This document shows positions 24,668 through 33,199 of a DNA stretch of 64,000 nucleotides, in pieces. The notes under the pieces were generated by a model that was not told where the DNA came from, made no database searches, and was given only the letters and a program-made list of their open reading frames with translations. Every line of letters starts with the position of its first letter. Positions within the stretch are counted from its first letter, which is position 1. This DNA is from Anaerolineae bacterium (GTDB taxonomy: Bacteria > Chloroflexota > Anaerolineae > Caldilineales > Caldilineaceae): the NCBI GenBank assembly GCA_030432295.1, contig JAUIHI010000001.1, positions 248,001 through 312,000 of the forward strand. The letters are read 5' to 3'. A program made the translations under genes and the position numbers.

Positions 24668-26083
24668 TCATCCAAAGGCCATCATCATCCAGGAGACGAA
24701 GCCGCTGAATGTCTGGGGCGAGAGGGCCGCACCGCTGACGACCAGAATCGCGGCCAGGGCAACCAGTGTGTTGGGGAGCGGTTCTGGATTGTAGGTGGGC
24801 AGGCTGCGGGGGTCATACAGAATGCGGATCAGGCGCACAAAGCCGACAACGATGCCGCCAGAAGCGATCAGCACAATGGCTGCCACCCGCCAGTCGGTCT
24901 GGGCAACTGTCTGGAGCGCGGCCCAATGGCCTGTAAAACCCGCGCTCAGCGGAAAGCCAGCCAATCCCAGACCGCCCAGCAGGTAGGCCGAGGTGCTCCA
25001 GGGCAGGGCGCGGCCAATTCCCCGCATGGGTGATGGCTCCAGCGAGCCAGCCGCCTGGCGCAAGTTCGCCAAACCCACCGCACTGGCCAGTGTGCTCAGA
25101 ATTCGCAGGCCAAACAAGAAAATGACCAGGGCTGCACCGCTGTTGCCCGGCGCGGCCAGCATCAGCAGAATCAGCCCCCAATCGTGGAGCAGCGCATAGC
25201 CCCACAGCCGTCCCGGATGGCTGGACCCCGCCGCGGCCACCCCGCCCCACACCGCGGTCAGCAGACCGGCCCCGGTTAGCCAGAGACTCAAAGCGAAGTT
25301 TTCCCCAATAAATGGGAAGAGTGCTGTCAACCGCAGCAAAAGGGTCAAGCAGGCCAATTGGTAGAGGAGCAGAAGGAATGCCACGGCAATGGGTGGACTG
25401 TTTTCTGCCAGGGCTGGCCCTGCGCTGTGCAGAGGCACGGGCGCAAGCAACAGTAGCAACCCTACGCCCAGAAAGCGGGCCGCGGCGACCCCAGCCAGTG
25501 TATCCTGGGGATTGATGGAGAGGGAGTCGATATGCCAGGAAGCGAGAATAAAGAGCGGAAATGCGATCAGCGGTGGCAAAAGGGAACGCAGGGGGCCGAG
25601 CGTGCCGCCCAGCCGTCCGGCCTGAAGTGCATAGACGCCCAATGCGGTCAGCACAGCCAGAAGCGCGGGCGTCAACAGCAGCGGATTGATGGGCGCGTCG
25701 GTCAGCAGCAGGAGCAGGCAATAGCCGCAGGCCAGGGCCAGGGCAAAGGGCGGGAAGCTGCGTCCCTGGCCTGCCAAGCCATTGAGCAGAAGGGCCGCGG
25801 CAGTCAAAAGCAGGGTCAGGCCCAGAAAAGGCACCGCGGTTGGCGTCAGATGGAAGGTCAGATCGAAGCGCACAATCGTTGCCTGCATATCCACCTGCAC
25901 CAGCCTGCCCAGGATTTGGACTACACCCTCTGTCGATGCGTCGCCCAGCAGCCAAAGGGCAAGCACACCTGTGATCAGCCCGGCCAGCCCGGATACGATG
26001 CGTTCCATACGCCGGAAAAGGTAGGCGATCAGCGCCAGCAGCAGCAGGCCAAAGGGCAGAACGAGCGGGAAAGGGAGTATCAT
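24668..26083 (-). CDS. Divergent NuoN/NuoM-like antiporter-type membrane subunit
   Basis: A 471-residue protein with about 13-14 membrane helices, resembling the proton-antiporter subunits of complex I. The region LLAPVPLHSAGPALAENSPPIAVAFL matches the family segment that normally reads K-x-A-x-x-P-x-H-x-W-L-P with a preceding key lysine, but that lysine is missing. GFPLSAGFTGHW matches G-x-P-x-x-x-G-F-x-G-K with Lys changed to His. The loss of both charged residues makes conventional proton pumping doubtful. Its start overlaps the upstream membrane gene by four bases. It is the last gene of a four-gene membrane operon. Confidence 0.7.
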   Translation of the reverse strand: MILPFPLVLPFGLLLLALIAYLFRRMERIVSGLAGLITGVLALWLLGDASTEGVVQILGRLVQVDMQATIVRFDLTFHLTPTAVPFLGLTLLLTAAALLLNGLAGQGRSFPPFALALACGYCLLLLLTDAPINPLLLTPALLAVLTALGVYALQAGRLGGTLGPLRSLLPPLIAFPLFILASWHIDSLSINPQDTLAGVAAARFLGVGLLLLLAPVPLHSAGPALAENSPPIAVAFLLLLYQLACLTLLLRLTALFPFIGENFALSLWLTGAGLLTAVWGGVAAAGSSHPGRLWGYALLHDWGLILLMLAAPGNSGAALVIFLFGLRILSTLASAVGLANLRQAAGSLEPSPMRGIGRALPWSTSAYLLGGLGLAGFPLSAGFTGHWAALQTVAQTDWRVAAIVLIASGGIVVGFVRLIRILYDPRSLPTYNPEPLPNTLVALAAILVVSGAALSPQTFSGFVSWMMMAFG

Positions 26084-26820
26084 CGGGGATTATCGCCTTG
26101 CTGGGCGCGCAGCACCAGATCCGTCAACCGAAGGCGCCACTCTACCAGTTTTTCGTTTAGTGGCGGCTGGGGCGGTGTGTCGGCTGGGAAGACAACATCG
26201 GTGATGGGCGGGCTGTTTTCGGCCAGGGCGAGATTTTCGGCCAGCAGGAGATAGGCGCAGGCCAGGGCCACCAGCAGGAAGACAGCGCCGAGCACAACAA
26301 CGACAACCGCGGCAGGTGTCACCGCCAACAGCGCGATCTCCGCGCCAATCAACCAGAGGAGGAGCGCCAGACCGTTTTGCAGCGCGCCTTCGCCTGTGGA
26401 AATTCCAAAAATGGCACAGAGGGCCAGCCAGAGAACCGTCCGGGTCATCTGTGAGTCCAGCAATGGCAGCAGGTTGGTGAGATCCACAGAATTGAGGAGA
26501 AAGCCGCCAAGGCCGAGGAGGAGGCCACGGAACATAATGGTTCCCACCCGTCCATTTGTGGTGACCGGGGCTGACTGTTGGGCAGAGAGGAAGAGGATCA
26601 GCAAGCAGCCGACCACCACCCAGGCAAAGACCCGGCCCCATTCATCGGGGATCAGACCCCGCTGGACTGCGACCTGGCCTATCAACAATTGGACAAAAAG
26701 GGTGGCGGGCAGACTGATGCGCCAGTCCCAGACCAGCACGGCCAGACCGGCCAAAAGGCCGATTAGAAGCAACGGTGTGGACGACGACCAGAAATCCGTC
26801 CCAAAGAGAAAAGAGATCAT
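26080..26820 (-). CDS. Hypothetical polytopic membrane protein of the antiporter-like operon
   Basis: A 246-residue protein with about seven hydrophobic helices and a soluble C-terminal tail (LNEKLVEWRLRLTDLVLRAQQGDNPR). It fits no family I know, but its position between NuoL-like and NuoN-like genes and its size suggest a role comparable to the small membrane subunits (NuoJ/NuoK or MnhC/E) of complex I or Mrp systems. It overlaps the downstream gene by four bases (ATGA) and lies four bases after the upstream gene. Confidence 0.65.
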   Translation of the reverse strand: MISFLFGTDFWSSSTPLLLIGLLAGLAVLVWDWRISLPATLFVQLLIGQVAVQRGLIPDEWGRVFAWVVVGCLLILFLSAQQSAPVTTNGRVGTIMFRGLLLGLGGFLLNSVDLTNLLPLLDSQMTRTVLWLALCAIFGISTGEGALQNGLALLLWLIGAEIALLAVTPAAVVVVVLGAVFLLVALACAYLLLAENLALAENSPPITDVVFPADTPPQPPLNEKLVEWRLRLTDLVLRAQQGDNPR

Positions 26821-26824
26821 ACGA

Positions 26825-28621
26825 TTAACTCAGCATAAAGATACTGATCAGGGCAAAGGCGATGAGCCAGCCGACCGCACCCCGCCCTTCCATAACGCCC
26901 ATTGCCGCATCCCAGATCGATGCACTGCGTTCTCCCCCCCAATTCGTAAGCTGGGCGAACCATTCCAGTCCGGCCACATAGGCCAGGCGGTCAGGCCAGG
27001 CTCCCAGAATTTTCCAGAAGAAGGGGCGCACAACTGCCAGCCCCATACCCAGAAAGAGGGGCAATCCAAGGGTCAGCCAGACCGGCACATCCGCCACCGC
27101 GCTGGGCGGGTTGCCTACATTGGCCGGAATCGTATTGGTGATGCCCGCCAGCGCAGCTACAAATTCCGGGAAGATGCCCGCCACCACCAGCGGAATCGAA
27201 AGGATAACCGAAGAGAGCAGCAGCCGCCAGGCCAGGGGCGAGGAACGGCCCGTCGGGTCCTGGGGCTGCGCGCCCCAACTGCGCAACATGGCCGAAACGT
27301 AGATTGTTTGGGCCAGGATATAGGCGACAAAAAAGGGCATGACCAGATTGCCGGAGAATTCGCCGGAGAGCAGCCGGGCAATCGCTGATTGGGTCAGAAA
27401 ACCGGGGGTAAAGGGCACGCCGACCAGTGCCAGCGCCCCCACACTGACCGGAATCTGCCAACCCCACTCCCGCCAGATGCGCTCACCCACCAGCCAAAGA
27501 CCGCCGCCCAGGGCAAAGGTGGTGGTGGGCCAGATCAGCGCAGCCGGTCCCCGCGCGCCGGACAGAATGCTGGTCAGGCCAGCGATGCCGACGGATGTGA
27601 TGAGCACAAAAGTCGTATGGCCCGGTTTTTCGCTGACTGTATAGGCGGCGAACGCGCTGCTGAGGAGTGTCAGCAGGACGACGCCCACAAAGACCGGCTG
27701 CAACAGTAGCTCTTTGCCGCCCAGCCCAATGGCCCAGCCCAGCAGCCAGAGACCACACAGGCCAGGGACCAGATGGTCCAGAAAACGGTCGGGGAGACGC
27801 AGGCGCAGACTGTTGGCCGGGAGCAGCCAGAGGTGGAAAGGATAGGAACCGGCCCGAATGGCCGCGGCTACCAGCAGCATAGCGACTGTTTCTGTGGGCA
27901 GGGAGCCGCCCAGCAGGGGCTGGCCTGGCCCGGATGTGCCGGCAGGCAGCAGGCCAATCAGCAGGAGCAGCGCGCCAAAGAGACTGAAGCCCTGGGCCTG
28001 GTTGACAAAGAGAAAGCGGCCTGGGCTGTCGTTGTTGTCGGTGAGTTCCAGAGAAGGGGGGGCCAGCGCGTTGCGCGCCAGAATCAGCAGGTCCATCACC
28101 ACCCACGTCATAATGACTGTGAGCAGATTGCCGCTGCCCACAAAGAGCAGCGCCGTGGCCAGTACGGCCAGATTGGCAGTCAGGGTAGATGTGATCTGAT
28201 GGACAGTATCGGCTGTGCTTGCGGCCTCTGGTCTCCCCCCGACAAAGACACTGAGGAGAATCGCCACACCGCCCAGCAGCAGAATCAGCACAGAGACGTA
28301 CCAGTTCCAGCCGTCGCCCACCCAGAGCAGATTGAAGCCGGGGAGGATGACAGGCTGCCAGGGACGGCTGTAGATGGGGACGACCGGCTGCATACGCAGT
28401 CCGATTGTCTGGATCACCGCAATCAGCCAGAATACGAAGGCCGCGGTCCCGGTCAGGTCAATATTGGCCGTGCGTTGGCCGATTTGCCATACGAGAAACG
28501 CGCCAAAGGCCAGGACCAATGGCGGGCCGACGGGCGATGTGAGGAGATCGAGAAAAGCGTTGAGAATTGTCACAACTGGAAATTGTATCACAGGCCAGGA
28601 GGAAGTTTCTATTTGGCCCAC
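26825..28621 (-). CDS. Divergent NuoL/NuoM-like antiporter-type membrane subunit
   Basis: A 598-residue protein with about 14-16 membrane helices. The family landmark is readable as AAAIRAGSYPFHLWLLPA, corresponding to the motif with a key lysine before A-x-x-P-x-H-x-W-L-P, here Arg. The helix that normally carries a conserved glutamate reads TWVVMDLLIL, with Asp. The later G-F-x-x-K segment reads TPGFLTQSAIA, without lysine. Starts are ambiguous: GTG 28621, or GTG 28573 giving VTILNAFLDLL; neither has a strong ribosome site. No peripheral-arm complex I genes are nearby. An ion-translocating or structural membrane complex is likely. Confidence 0.7.
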   Translation of the reverse strand: MGQIETSSWPVIQFPVVTILNAFLDLLTSPVGPPLVLAFGAFLVWQIGQRTANIDLTGTAAFVFWLIAVIQTIGLRMQPVVPIYSRPWQPVILPGFNLLWVGDGWNWYVSVLILLLGGVAILLSVFVGGRPEAASTADTVHQITSTLTANLAVLATALLFVGSGNLLTVIMTWVVMDLLILARNALAPPSLELTDNNDSPGRFLFVNQAQGFSLFGALLLLIGLLPAGTSGPGQPLLGGSLPTETVAMLLVAAAIRAGSYPFHLWLLPANSLRLRLPDRFLDHLVPGLCGLWLLGWAIGLGGKELLLQPVFVGVVLLTLLSSAFAAYTVSEKPGHTTFVLITSVGIAGLTSILSGARGPAALIWPTTTFALGGGLWLVGERIWREWGWQIPVSVGALALVGVPFTPGFLTQSAIARLLSGEFSGNLVMPFFVAYILAQTIYVSAMLRSWGAQPQDPTGRSSPLAWRLLLSSVILSIPLVVAGIFPEFVAALAGITNTIPANVGNPPSAVADVPVWLTLGLPLFLGMGLAVVRPFFWKILGAWPDRLAYVAGLEWFAQLTNWGGERSASIWDAAMGVMEGRGAVGWLIAFALISIFMLS

Positions 28622-28677
28622 TGCTGCTGTTTGGCCTGTCGGATTATTTACTGCCCCGCGTTATTTACTACGCCGCA

Positions 28678-29019
28678 TTACTTACTGCGCCGCTGGCGAA
28701 ACTCGCCCACTATGCCGCCCAGGGCACAAAAGGCCGCGGCCAGAATGGCATAGCTCCAATTGTTGCCGGGTAGGACAAAGAGCGCCATGACGGGCATACT
28801 GAGCAGCCCGCCCAGCATGGCGTGGATCGCGGCACGCTGGCCCACATAGAATGCCGTGGCCAGCCCGGCCAGGAGACTCCCGACCAGGGGCAGCCCGGCC
28901 AGCAGCTCGTTCCCCGCGGCTAGCCCGCTGGCAATGAGCAGGCCCAAGGTCACCAGCAGCAGATTGGCGGCTAAGGCGAAGATGATTCCGGCAGGGCGCA
29001 GGGGTGGACGAGCGGGCAT
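28678..29019 (-). CDS. Small four-helix membrane protein
   Basis: A 113-residue protein with about four hydrophobic helices (FALAANLLLVTLGLLIASGL, LPLVGSLLAGLATAFYVG, MLGGLLSMPVMALFVL, YAILAAAFCALGGIVGEF) and a basic C-terminus. Not a recognised family. It is the first gene of the leftward membrane operon and precedes the NuoL-like gene by about 60-100 bases. Confidence 0.65.
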   Translation of the reverse strand: MPARPPLRPAGIIFALAANLLLVTLGLLIASGLAAGNELLAGLPLVGSLLAGLATAFYVGQRAAIHAMLGGLLSMPVMALFVLPGNNWSYAILAAAFCALGGIVGEFRQRRSK

Positions 29020-29154
29020 GTGAGACTCCAGTGCGGAAGTTGGAATACGGAATGCGGAATGCGGAGGTAGGGACAGAATCGGATTGTTCCGTCATCTCCG
29101 GTTGGGAAAGTTGCAGGTGGTACGCCGAGCGTCTCATTAAAAATTCACTATTCG

Positions 29155-30009
29155 CTATTCACCGTTCACTATTTCTAATTCCCCCCACACCGGCTCTGAA
29201 TATTCCTGCCGCCGCCAGCGGTAGCCCGGCTCGGCGATGACACCCGGCTCTGTGGCGGTCAGGAGCAGACGCAGGCTTTCGAATAGGATTGTGCGCTGTT
29301 GGGCCGGGGCATTTGCTTCGCCCAGGGGGTGGCCCAGGGGCCATTTGACAAAAAGGGCGCGGGGCACGCCCACATTCTGGGTAATTTCCAGCGCCAGCGA
29401 AATGGCGACTGTGGGAATACCCGCCGCCTCAATCTCCCGTGTGACCAGCCCCACGGACCGGTTGCAGAGTCCTCAGGCAGGGGTGAGGAAGGCGAAGTCC
29501 ACACCGTCGGCCCGCAGTTTGGCCGCAATCTCCGGGGCTGTCTTCTCTTGCAGACGGCGCAAATGCTCCCCTTCGATGTGGCCCATCAGCCCGAAATGGC
29601 GGCGGGCTACGCCGCCAATGACTCCCCGTTGGGCCAATTCCCGGAACTGTTCCAGGGGGAAGATCACATTCAAGTCCCGGTCCGCGCTGCTGTGATTGTA
29701 GTAGTCGTGGGTGATAGTTAAGTCGGCCAGGGCCACATCGCCGGGAATCTCGCGCAGGGTGGCGTCGCCGTCCGGGTCGGCCATATCGAAGGCTGGCTGG
29801 CTGGTCAAGTGGACGCCGCCGGTGGTGATCAGCGCAACTGTACATTCGGCCAGGGGTTTGGTCAGATGGGCAAAGGGGGTGGGGCCGTCGGCGCTGCTGC
29901 GGACGCGGCGTACAAAACGGCCAGCCCACCACTCCGCCACCGCGGGAATGGCGAAGAAGCGGTTTTGCAGGCGCTGTATGAAAGAGGCAGAAGGCTTGGG
30001 ATTGCTCAT
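29155..30009 (-). CDS. GrdB/PrdB-family selenoprotein with in-frame TGA (Sec179)
   Basis: Read through a TGA at 29473-29475, one frame gives 284 residues. The N-terminal part has family segments TVALITTGGVHLTSQPAFD, HDYYNHSSADRDLNVIFPLE and RGVIGGVARRHFGLMGHI, typical of glycine/betaine/D-proline reductase component B proteins. The TGA falls in FLTPA-U-GLCNRSVGLVTREIEAAGIPTV, exactly where these families carry the redox Sec or Cys (UxxC), and homology continues without a frame change. A hairpin with a bulged U and GUGG loop follows the UGA (29444-29462), as in bacterial SECIS elements. Treating this as two genes or a pseudogene would be wrong if the host makes Sec. No glycine-reductase partners are nearby; function open. 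Confidence 0.87.
29444..29462 (-). promoter_or_regulatory. Putative bacterial SECIS hairpin
   Basis: On the minus strand, counting U of UGA as 1, bases 14-18 (ACCGG) pair with 28-32 (CUGGU), U19 is bulged, CC20-21 pair with GG26-27, and GUGG forms the loop. The E. coli fdhF element likewise has a bulged U and a GU-containing loop at about the same distance (loop starting near base 21). Confidence 0.7.
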
Positions 30010-30166
30010 TTTGGCTGGATTCCGCTATGATAAAAAGAGGGGCACGGATTTGCACAGGTGTTGATAGTGTAGCTTTGCCCGGCCCCGCACAGGACTACGG
30101 ATTGCTAATTGTACGGTGTATACGGACCGATGGCAAACTATCACCGGGTGAAACTGGCCTGGTGGG

Positions 30167-30212
30167 GAAATTTCCAGTCCCCAATCACCGATCCCTACTT
30201 CCCAATCTTCTA
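30167..30212. repeat. TCCCCA-type repeat upstream of the ABC exporter
   Basis: CCAGTCCCCAATCACCGATC and CTACTTCCCAATCTTC belong to the TGGGGA/TCCCCA family seen at 571 and 23461. It lies 12 bases upstream of the exporter start; the upstream half (GGTGGGGAAATT) gives weak pairing. Confidence 0.6.
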
Positions 30213-30223
30213 AAGGAATTGCT

Positions 30224-32110
30224 ATGGCGCATCGCGGCAATTGGTGGGGCTATATCGCCCACGACCCCGAAAAAGATCGTCCCCGCGTCACCCGAAAACT
30301 GTTGGGCCGGGTTTTTGGCTATGCCCGATCCTATTGGCGGGCTGTAACAATCGGTCTGCTGATTATCGCTATCATCTCGCTGATTGAGCTGATCCCGCCT
30401 CTGCTCTACCGGGAACTAATCGACAATGTGCTGCCCAATCAGGAGTGGGGACGGCTCAATCTGCTGGCCCTGGGGATGATCTCCATCCCTATTGTCAGCG
30501 GTCTGTTGGGGGTGGCCCAGCGCTATTTCAACTCGCAGGTGGGCGAAGGGATCATCTACGATCTGCGACAGGAGTTGTATACCCACTTGCAGCGGATGTC
30601 TCTGCGCTTCTTCACCCACACCAAATCCGGCGATATTATCTCCCGGCTGAACAACGATGTGGTGGGCGCCCAGGGCGCAATTGCCAATACAATCCCCAAT
30701 CTGCTCACAAATATCTTCACCCTTACCTCCACCCTGGCCGTGATGCTGACAATCGAATGGCGGCTGACGCTGCTGGCGATTGCGGTGCTGCCTCTCTTTG
30801 TGCTGCCTGCCCGCCGGGTGGGGCGGATTTTGCGGGATATCCGACGCCGGTCTATGGAGTTGAACGCGGATATGTCCAGCGCTATCAGCGAGACACTGAG
30901 CGTGAACGGCGCGCTGCTGGTCAAAACCTTTGGCCGGGGCAATTACGAGGTGGAACATTTCGGCGAAACCAATCGGGAGGTGCGGGATATTGGCATCCGT
31001 CAGGCGATGGTGGGGCGCTGGTTCTTTCTGGGGCTGAGCATCTCTGGCGCGATAGGCACAGCGCTGATCTATTGGGTGGGTGGCCGATTTGTGTTGCAGG
31101 ATGTGATTTCGGTCGGCACAATCGTGGCCTTTGCCGCCTATCTGGGCCGACTCTATGGGCCGATCTCTTCCCTGGCCAATGTGCCGGTGGAGTTTGCCCG
31201 TGCGCTGGTCAGCTTCGAGCGGGTCTTTGAATATCTGGATATGCCTGTGGAGATTGCCGACAAAGCCGATGCCATCGAACTGGACGAAGTGCAGGGCGAC
31301 ATCCGTTTTGAAGATGTCTCCTTCCGCTACGCCGCGCCGATGCTCGAAGACGATGCGTCTGAACCGTCTGTTCCCAACATCCAATATCGCTCATCTCGCG
31401 CCCAGGCCCTGGAGTCCCTCAACTTCCACATCGCGTCGGGCGAACTGGTGGCGCTGGTCGGTCCCAGCGGCGCGGGCAAGACGACGATCACTTATCTGCT
31501 CCCCCGGCTCTATGACCCGACGGAAGGCCGGGTGCTACTGGACGGCCACGACCTGCGGGATGTGACGCTGGAGTCCCTGGCCCGGCAGATTGGGATGGTG
31601 ACCCAGGAGACGTACCTGCTCCACGACACCTTTGCCGCCAATCTGCGCTACGCCAGACAGGACGCCACCGAGGCCGAGATGGAAGCTGCCTGCCGGGCCG
31701 CCAACATCCACGACTTTATCGCGGGGCTGCCCGACGGCTACAGTACGCTGGTGGGGGAGCGGGGCTATCGGCTCAGCGGCGGGGAGAAGCAGCGGCTGGC
31801 GATTGCCCGTGTGATTCTCAAGGACCCCCGCATTCTGATTCTGGACGAAGCCACCGCGCATCTGGACTCCCAGAGCGAGGCGCTGATCCAGGCCGCGCTG
31901 GAACCCCTTTTTGCCGGGCGTACCAGCTTTGTGATCGCGCATCGGCTCTCGACGATTCTGGCCGCGGACAAAATTCTGGTCATGGACGAGGGGCGTCTGG
32001 TGGAGCAGGGCAGCCACGCCGAACTCTTCGCGCTGAATGGGCTGTACGCCGACCTCTACCGCACCCAATTTCGGGCCAGCCAGTCCGGCCTGGAGGCGAT
32101 GTTGGATTGA
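30224..32110 (+). CDS. ABC transporter, fused permease/ATP-binding exporter
   Basis: A 628-residue half-transporter of the MsbA/multidrug type. Residues about 40-330 form six membrane helices. The nucleotide-binding domain has Walker A GPSGAGKTT (about 414), signature RLSGGEKQRLAIARV (about 515), Walker B RILILDEATAHLD and H-loop VIAHRLST. Between the A-loop tyrosine (FRYAA) and ALESLNFHI there is an unusual polar insert of about 20 residues (MLEDDASEPSVPNIQYR). Such proteins export lipids or drugs as dimers. ATG 30224 has AAAGGA upstream. Substrate unknown; the methyltransferase gene follows on the same strand. Confidence 0.94.
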   Translation: MAHRGNWWGYIAHDPEKDRPRVTRKLLGRVFGYARSYWRAVTIGLLIIAIISLIELIPPLLYRELIDNVLPNQEWGRLNLLALGMISIPIVSGLLGVAQRYFNSQVGEGIIYDLRQELYTHLQRMSLRFFTHTKSGDIISRLNNDVVGAQGAIANTIPNLLTNIFTLTSTLAVMLTIEWRLTLLAIAVLPLFVLPARRVGRILRDIRRRSMELNADMSSAISETLSVNGALLVKTFGRGNYEVEHFGETNREVRDIGIRQAMVGRWFFLGLSISGAIGTALIYWVGGRFVLQDVISVGTIVAFAAYLGRLYGPISSLANVPVEFARALVSFERVFEYLDMPVEIADKADAIELDEVQGDIRFEDVSFRYAAPMLEDDASEPSVPNIQYRSSRAQALESLNFHIASGELVALVGPSGAGKTTITYLLPRLYDPTEGRVLLDGHDLRDVTLESLARQIGMVTQETYLLHDTFAANLRYARQDATEAEMEAACRAANIHDFIAGLPDGYSTLVGERGYRLSGGEKQRLAIARVILKDPRILILDEATAHLDSQSEALIQAALEPLFAGRTSFVIAHRLSTILAADKILVMDEGRLVEQGSHAELFALNGLYADLYRTQFRASQSGLEAMLD

Positions 32111-32166
32111 GTGAAATCCACATCACCGGTCCCAGCGGTGCTGTTCGTTCAGGAGTTAGCAGATCA

Positions 32167-33075
32167 ATGACCCAATCCCCCAAACCCACCGGAACCAGCA
32201 CCAGCGCCTTCGGCTCGCCGGGCCGAGAAAGCCACGATGCCAGCGCTTTCTATGCCAGCCGTCTCTACGCGGGGCTGCCCCAGGAGGAGAAAGTCCCCCT
32301 GGATGAAACGCCCCTGCCCCCGGAGAATCTGGATCGCATCTTCCTGCGCTCTGCCGAGGCGATGACCGATCTGCCCGACAATTCTGTGCATCTGATGGTC
32401 ACGTCGCCGCCCTACAATGTGGGCAAAGAGTACGACGAGGACTTCACTCTGGACGAATACCTGGCCTTTCTGGAACGGGTCTGGCGGGAGGTCTGGCGGG
32501 TACTGGTGCCTGGCGGGCGGGCCTGTATCAACATCGCCAACCTGGGCCGCAAACCCTATCTGCCTCTCAACGCCTTCATCGCCCGCCAGATGTTCGAGAT
32601 CGGCTTTCTCATGCGCGGGGAGATCATCTGGAACAAAGCGGGCCACGCCAGCCCATCCACTGCCTGGGGCAGTTGGAAGTCGCCCTCCAACCCGACCCTG
32701 CGCGATGTCCACGAGTATATTCTCGTTTTTTCCAAACAGCGCTTTGGCCGCAGCAAAAAACGCCCCGACGATCAGCCGGATCGGGAAGCCACTATCAGCC
32801 GGGATGATTTTCTGGAACACACGAAAAGCGTCTGGACCTTTCCGCCCGAACCGGCCCGCCGCGTCGGCCACCCCGCACCCTTCCCGGTGGAACTGCCCCG
32901 CCGCCTGATCGAACTCTACACCTTTGGCGGGGAAGTGGTGTTGGACCCCTTTATGGGCAGCGGACAGACAGCGATTGCCGCGCTGAAGACCGGGCGGCGC
33001 TATGTGGGATACGAAGTGTCGGAAGAATACGCGGCATTGGCGGGTAAACGGATTGATGATGCGATGCTGGGATGA
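32167..33075 (+). CDS. Orphan site-specific DNA methyltransferase, beta class (TSPPY)
   Basis: A 302-residue enzyme. Catalytic motif IV is TSPPY (residues 79-83) and the AdoMet-binding motif comes last, [24 protein letters not shown] (FMGSG about 262-266), the order of beta-class methyltransferases. SPPY is usual for N4-cytosine enzymes, although some N6-adenine enzymes carry it. The region between holds a target-recognition segment ([17 protein letters not shown]). ATG 32167 has AGGAG 11 bases upstream; an earlier TTG at 32107 overlaps the exporter gene. There is no restriction gene next to it, so it is a solitary modification or regulatory methyltransferase. Confidence 0.88.
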   Translation: MTQSPKPTGTSTSAFGSPGRESHDASAFYASRLYAGLPQEEKVPLDETPLPPENLDRIFLRSAEAMTDLPDNSVHLMVTSPPYNVGKEYDEDFTLDEYLAFLERVWREVWRVLVPGGRACINIANLGRKPYLPLNAFIARQMFEIGFLMRGEIIWNKAGHASPSTAWGSWKSPSNPTLRDVHEYILVFSKQRFGRSKKRPDDQPDREATISRDDFLEHTKSVWTFPPEPARRVGHPAPFPVELPRRLIELYTFGGEVVLDPFMGSGQTAIAALKTGRRYVGYEVSEEYAALAGKRIDDAMLG

Positions 33076-33123
33076 CAGATCACCCGATCCCAGCATCCCA
33101 GTATCGCATCATCTGTTCTCTAC

Positions 33124-33153
33124 TTGCCCAATCATCCCCTCCTTGCCTATAAT
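33124..33153 (+). promoter_or_regulatory. Sigma70-type promoter of mannonate dehydratase
   Basis: TTGCCC (33124-33129), an 18-base spacer and TATAAT (33148-33153) stand 47 bases upstream of the ATG at 33200. Confidence 0.6.
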
Positions 33154-33199
33154 ACTCCCATCGCTTTTCATCCCCCTTCACCCCAAAATGGAAAGAGCT

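Noticed and set aside
29473-29475. TGA as a nonsense mutation splitting a pseudogene into two
   Set aside because: The TGA is at the redox Sec/Cys position of the family, both halves stay in one frame and look conserved, and a SECIS-like hairpin follows. A random stop at just that codon is unlikely.
31341-31410. Insert in the ABC exporter before ALESLNF as a third coding palindrome
   Set aside because: The bases have no inverted repeat and no copy elsewhere in the window, so it may be ordinary loop variation.
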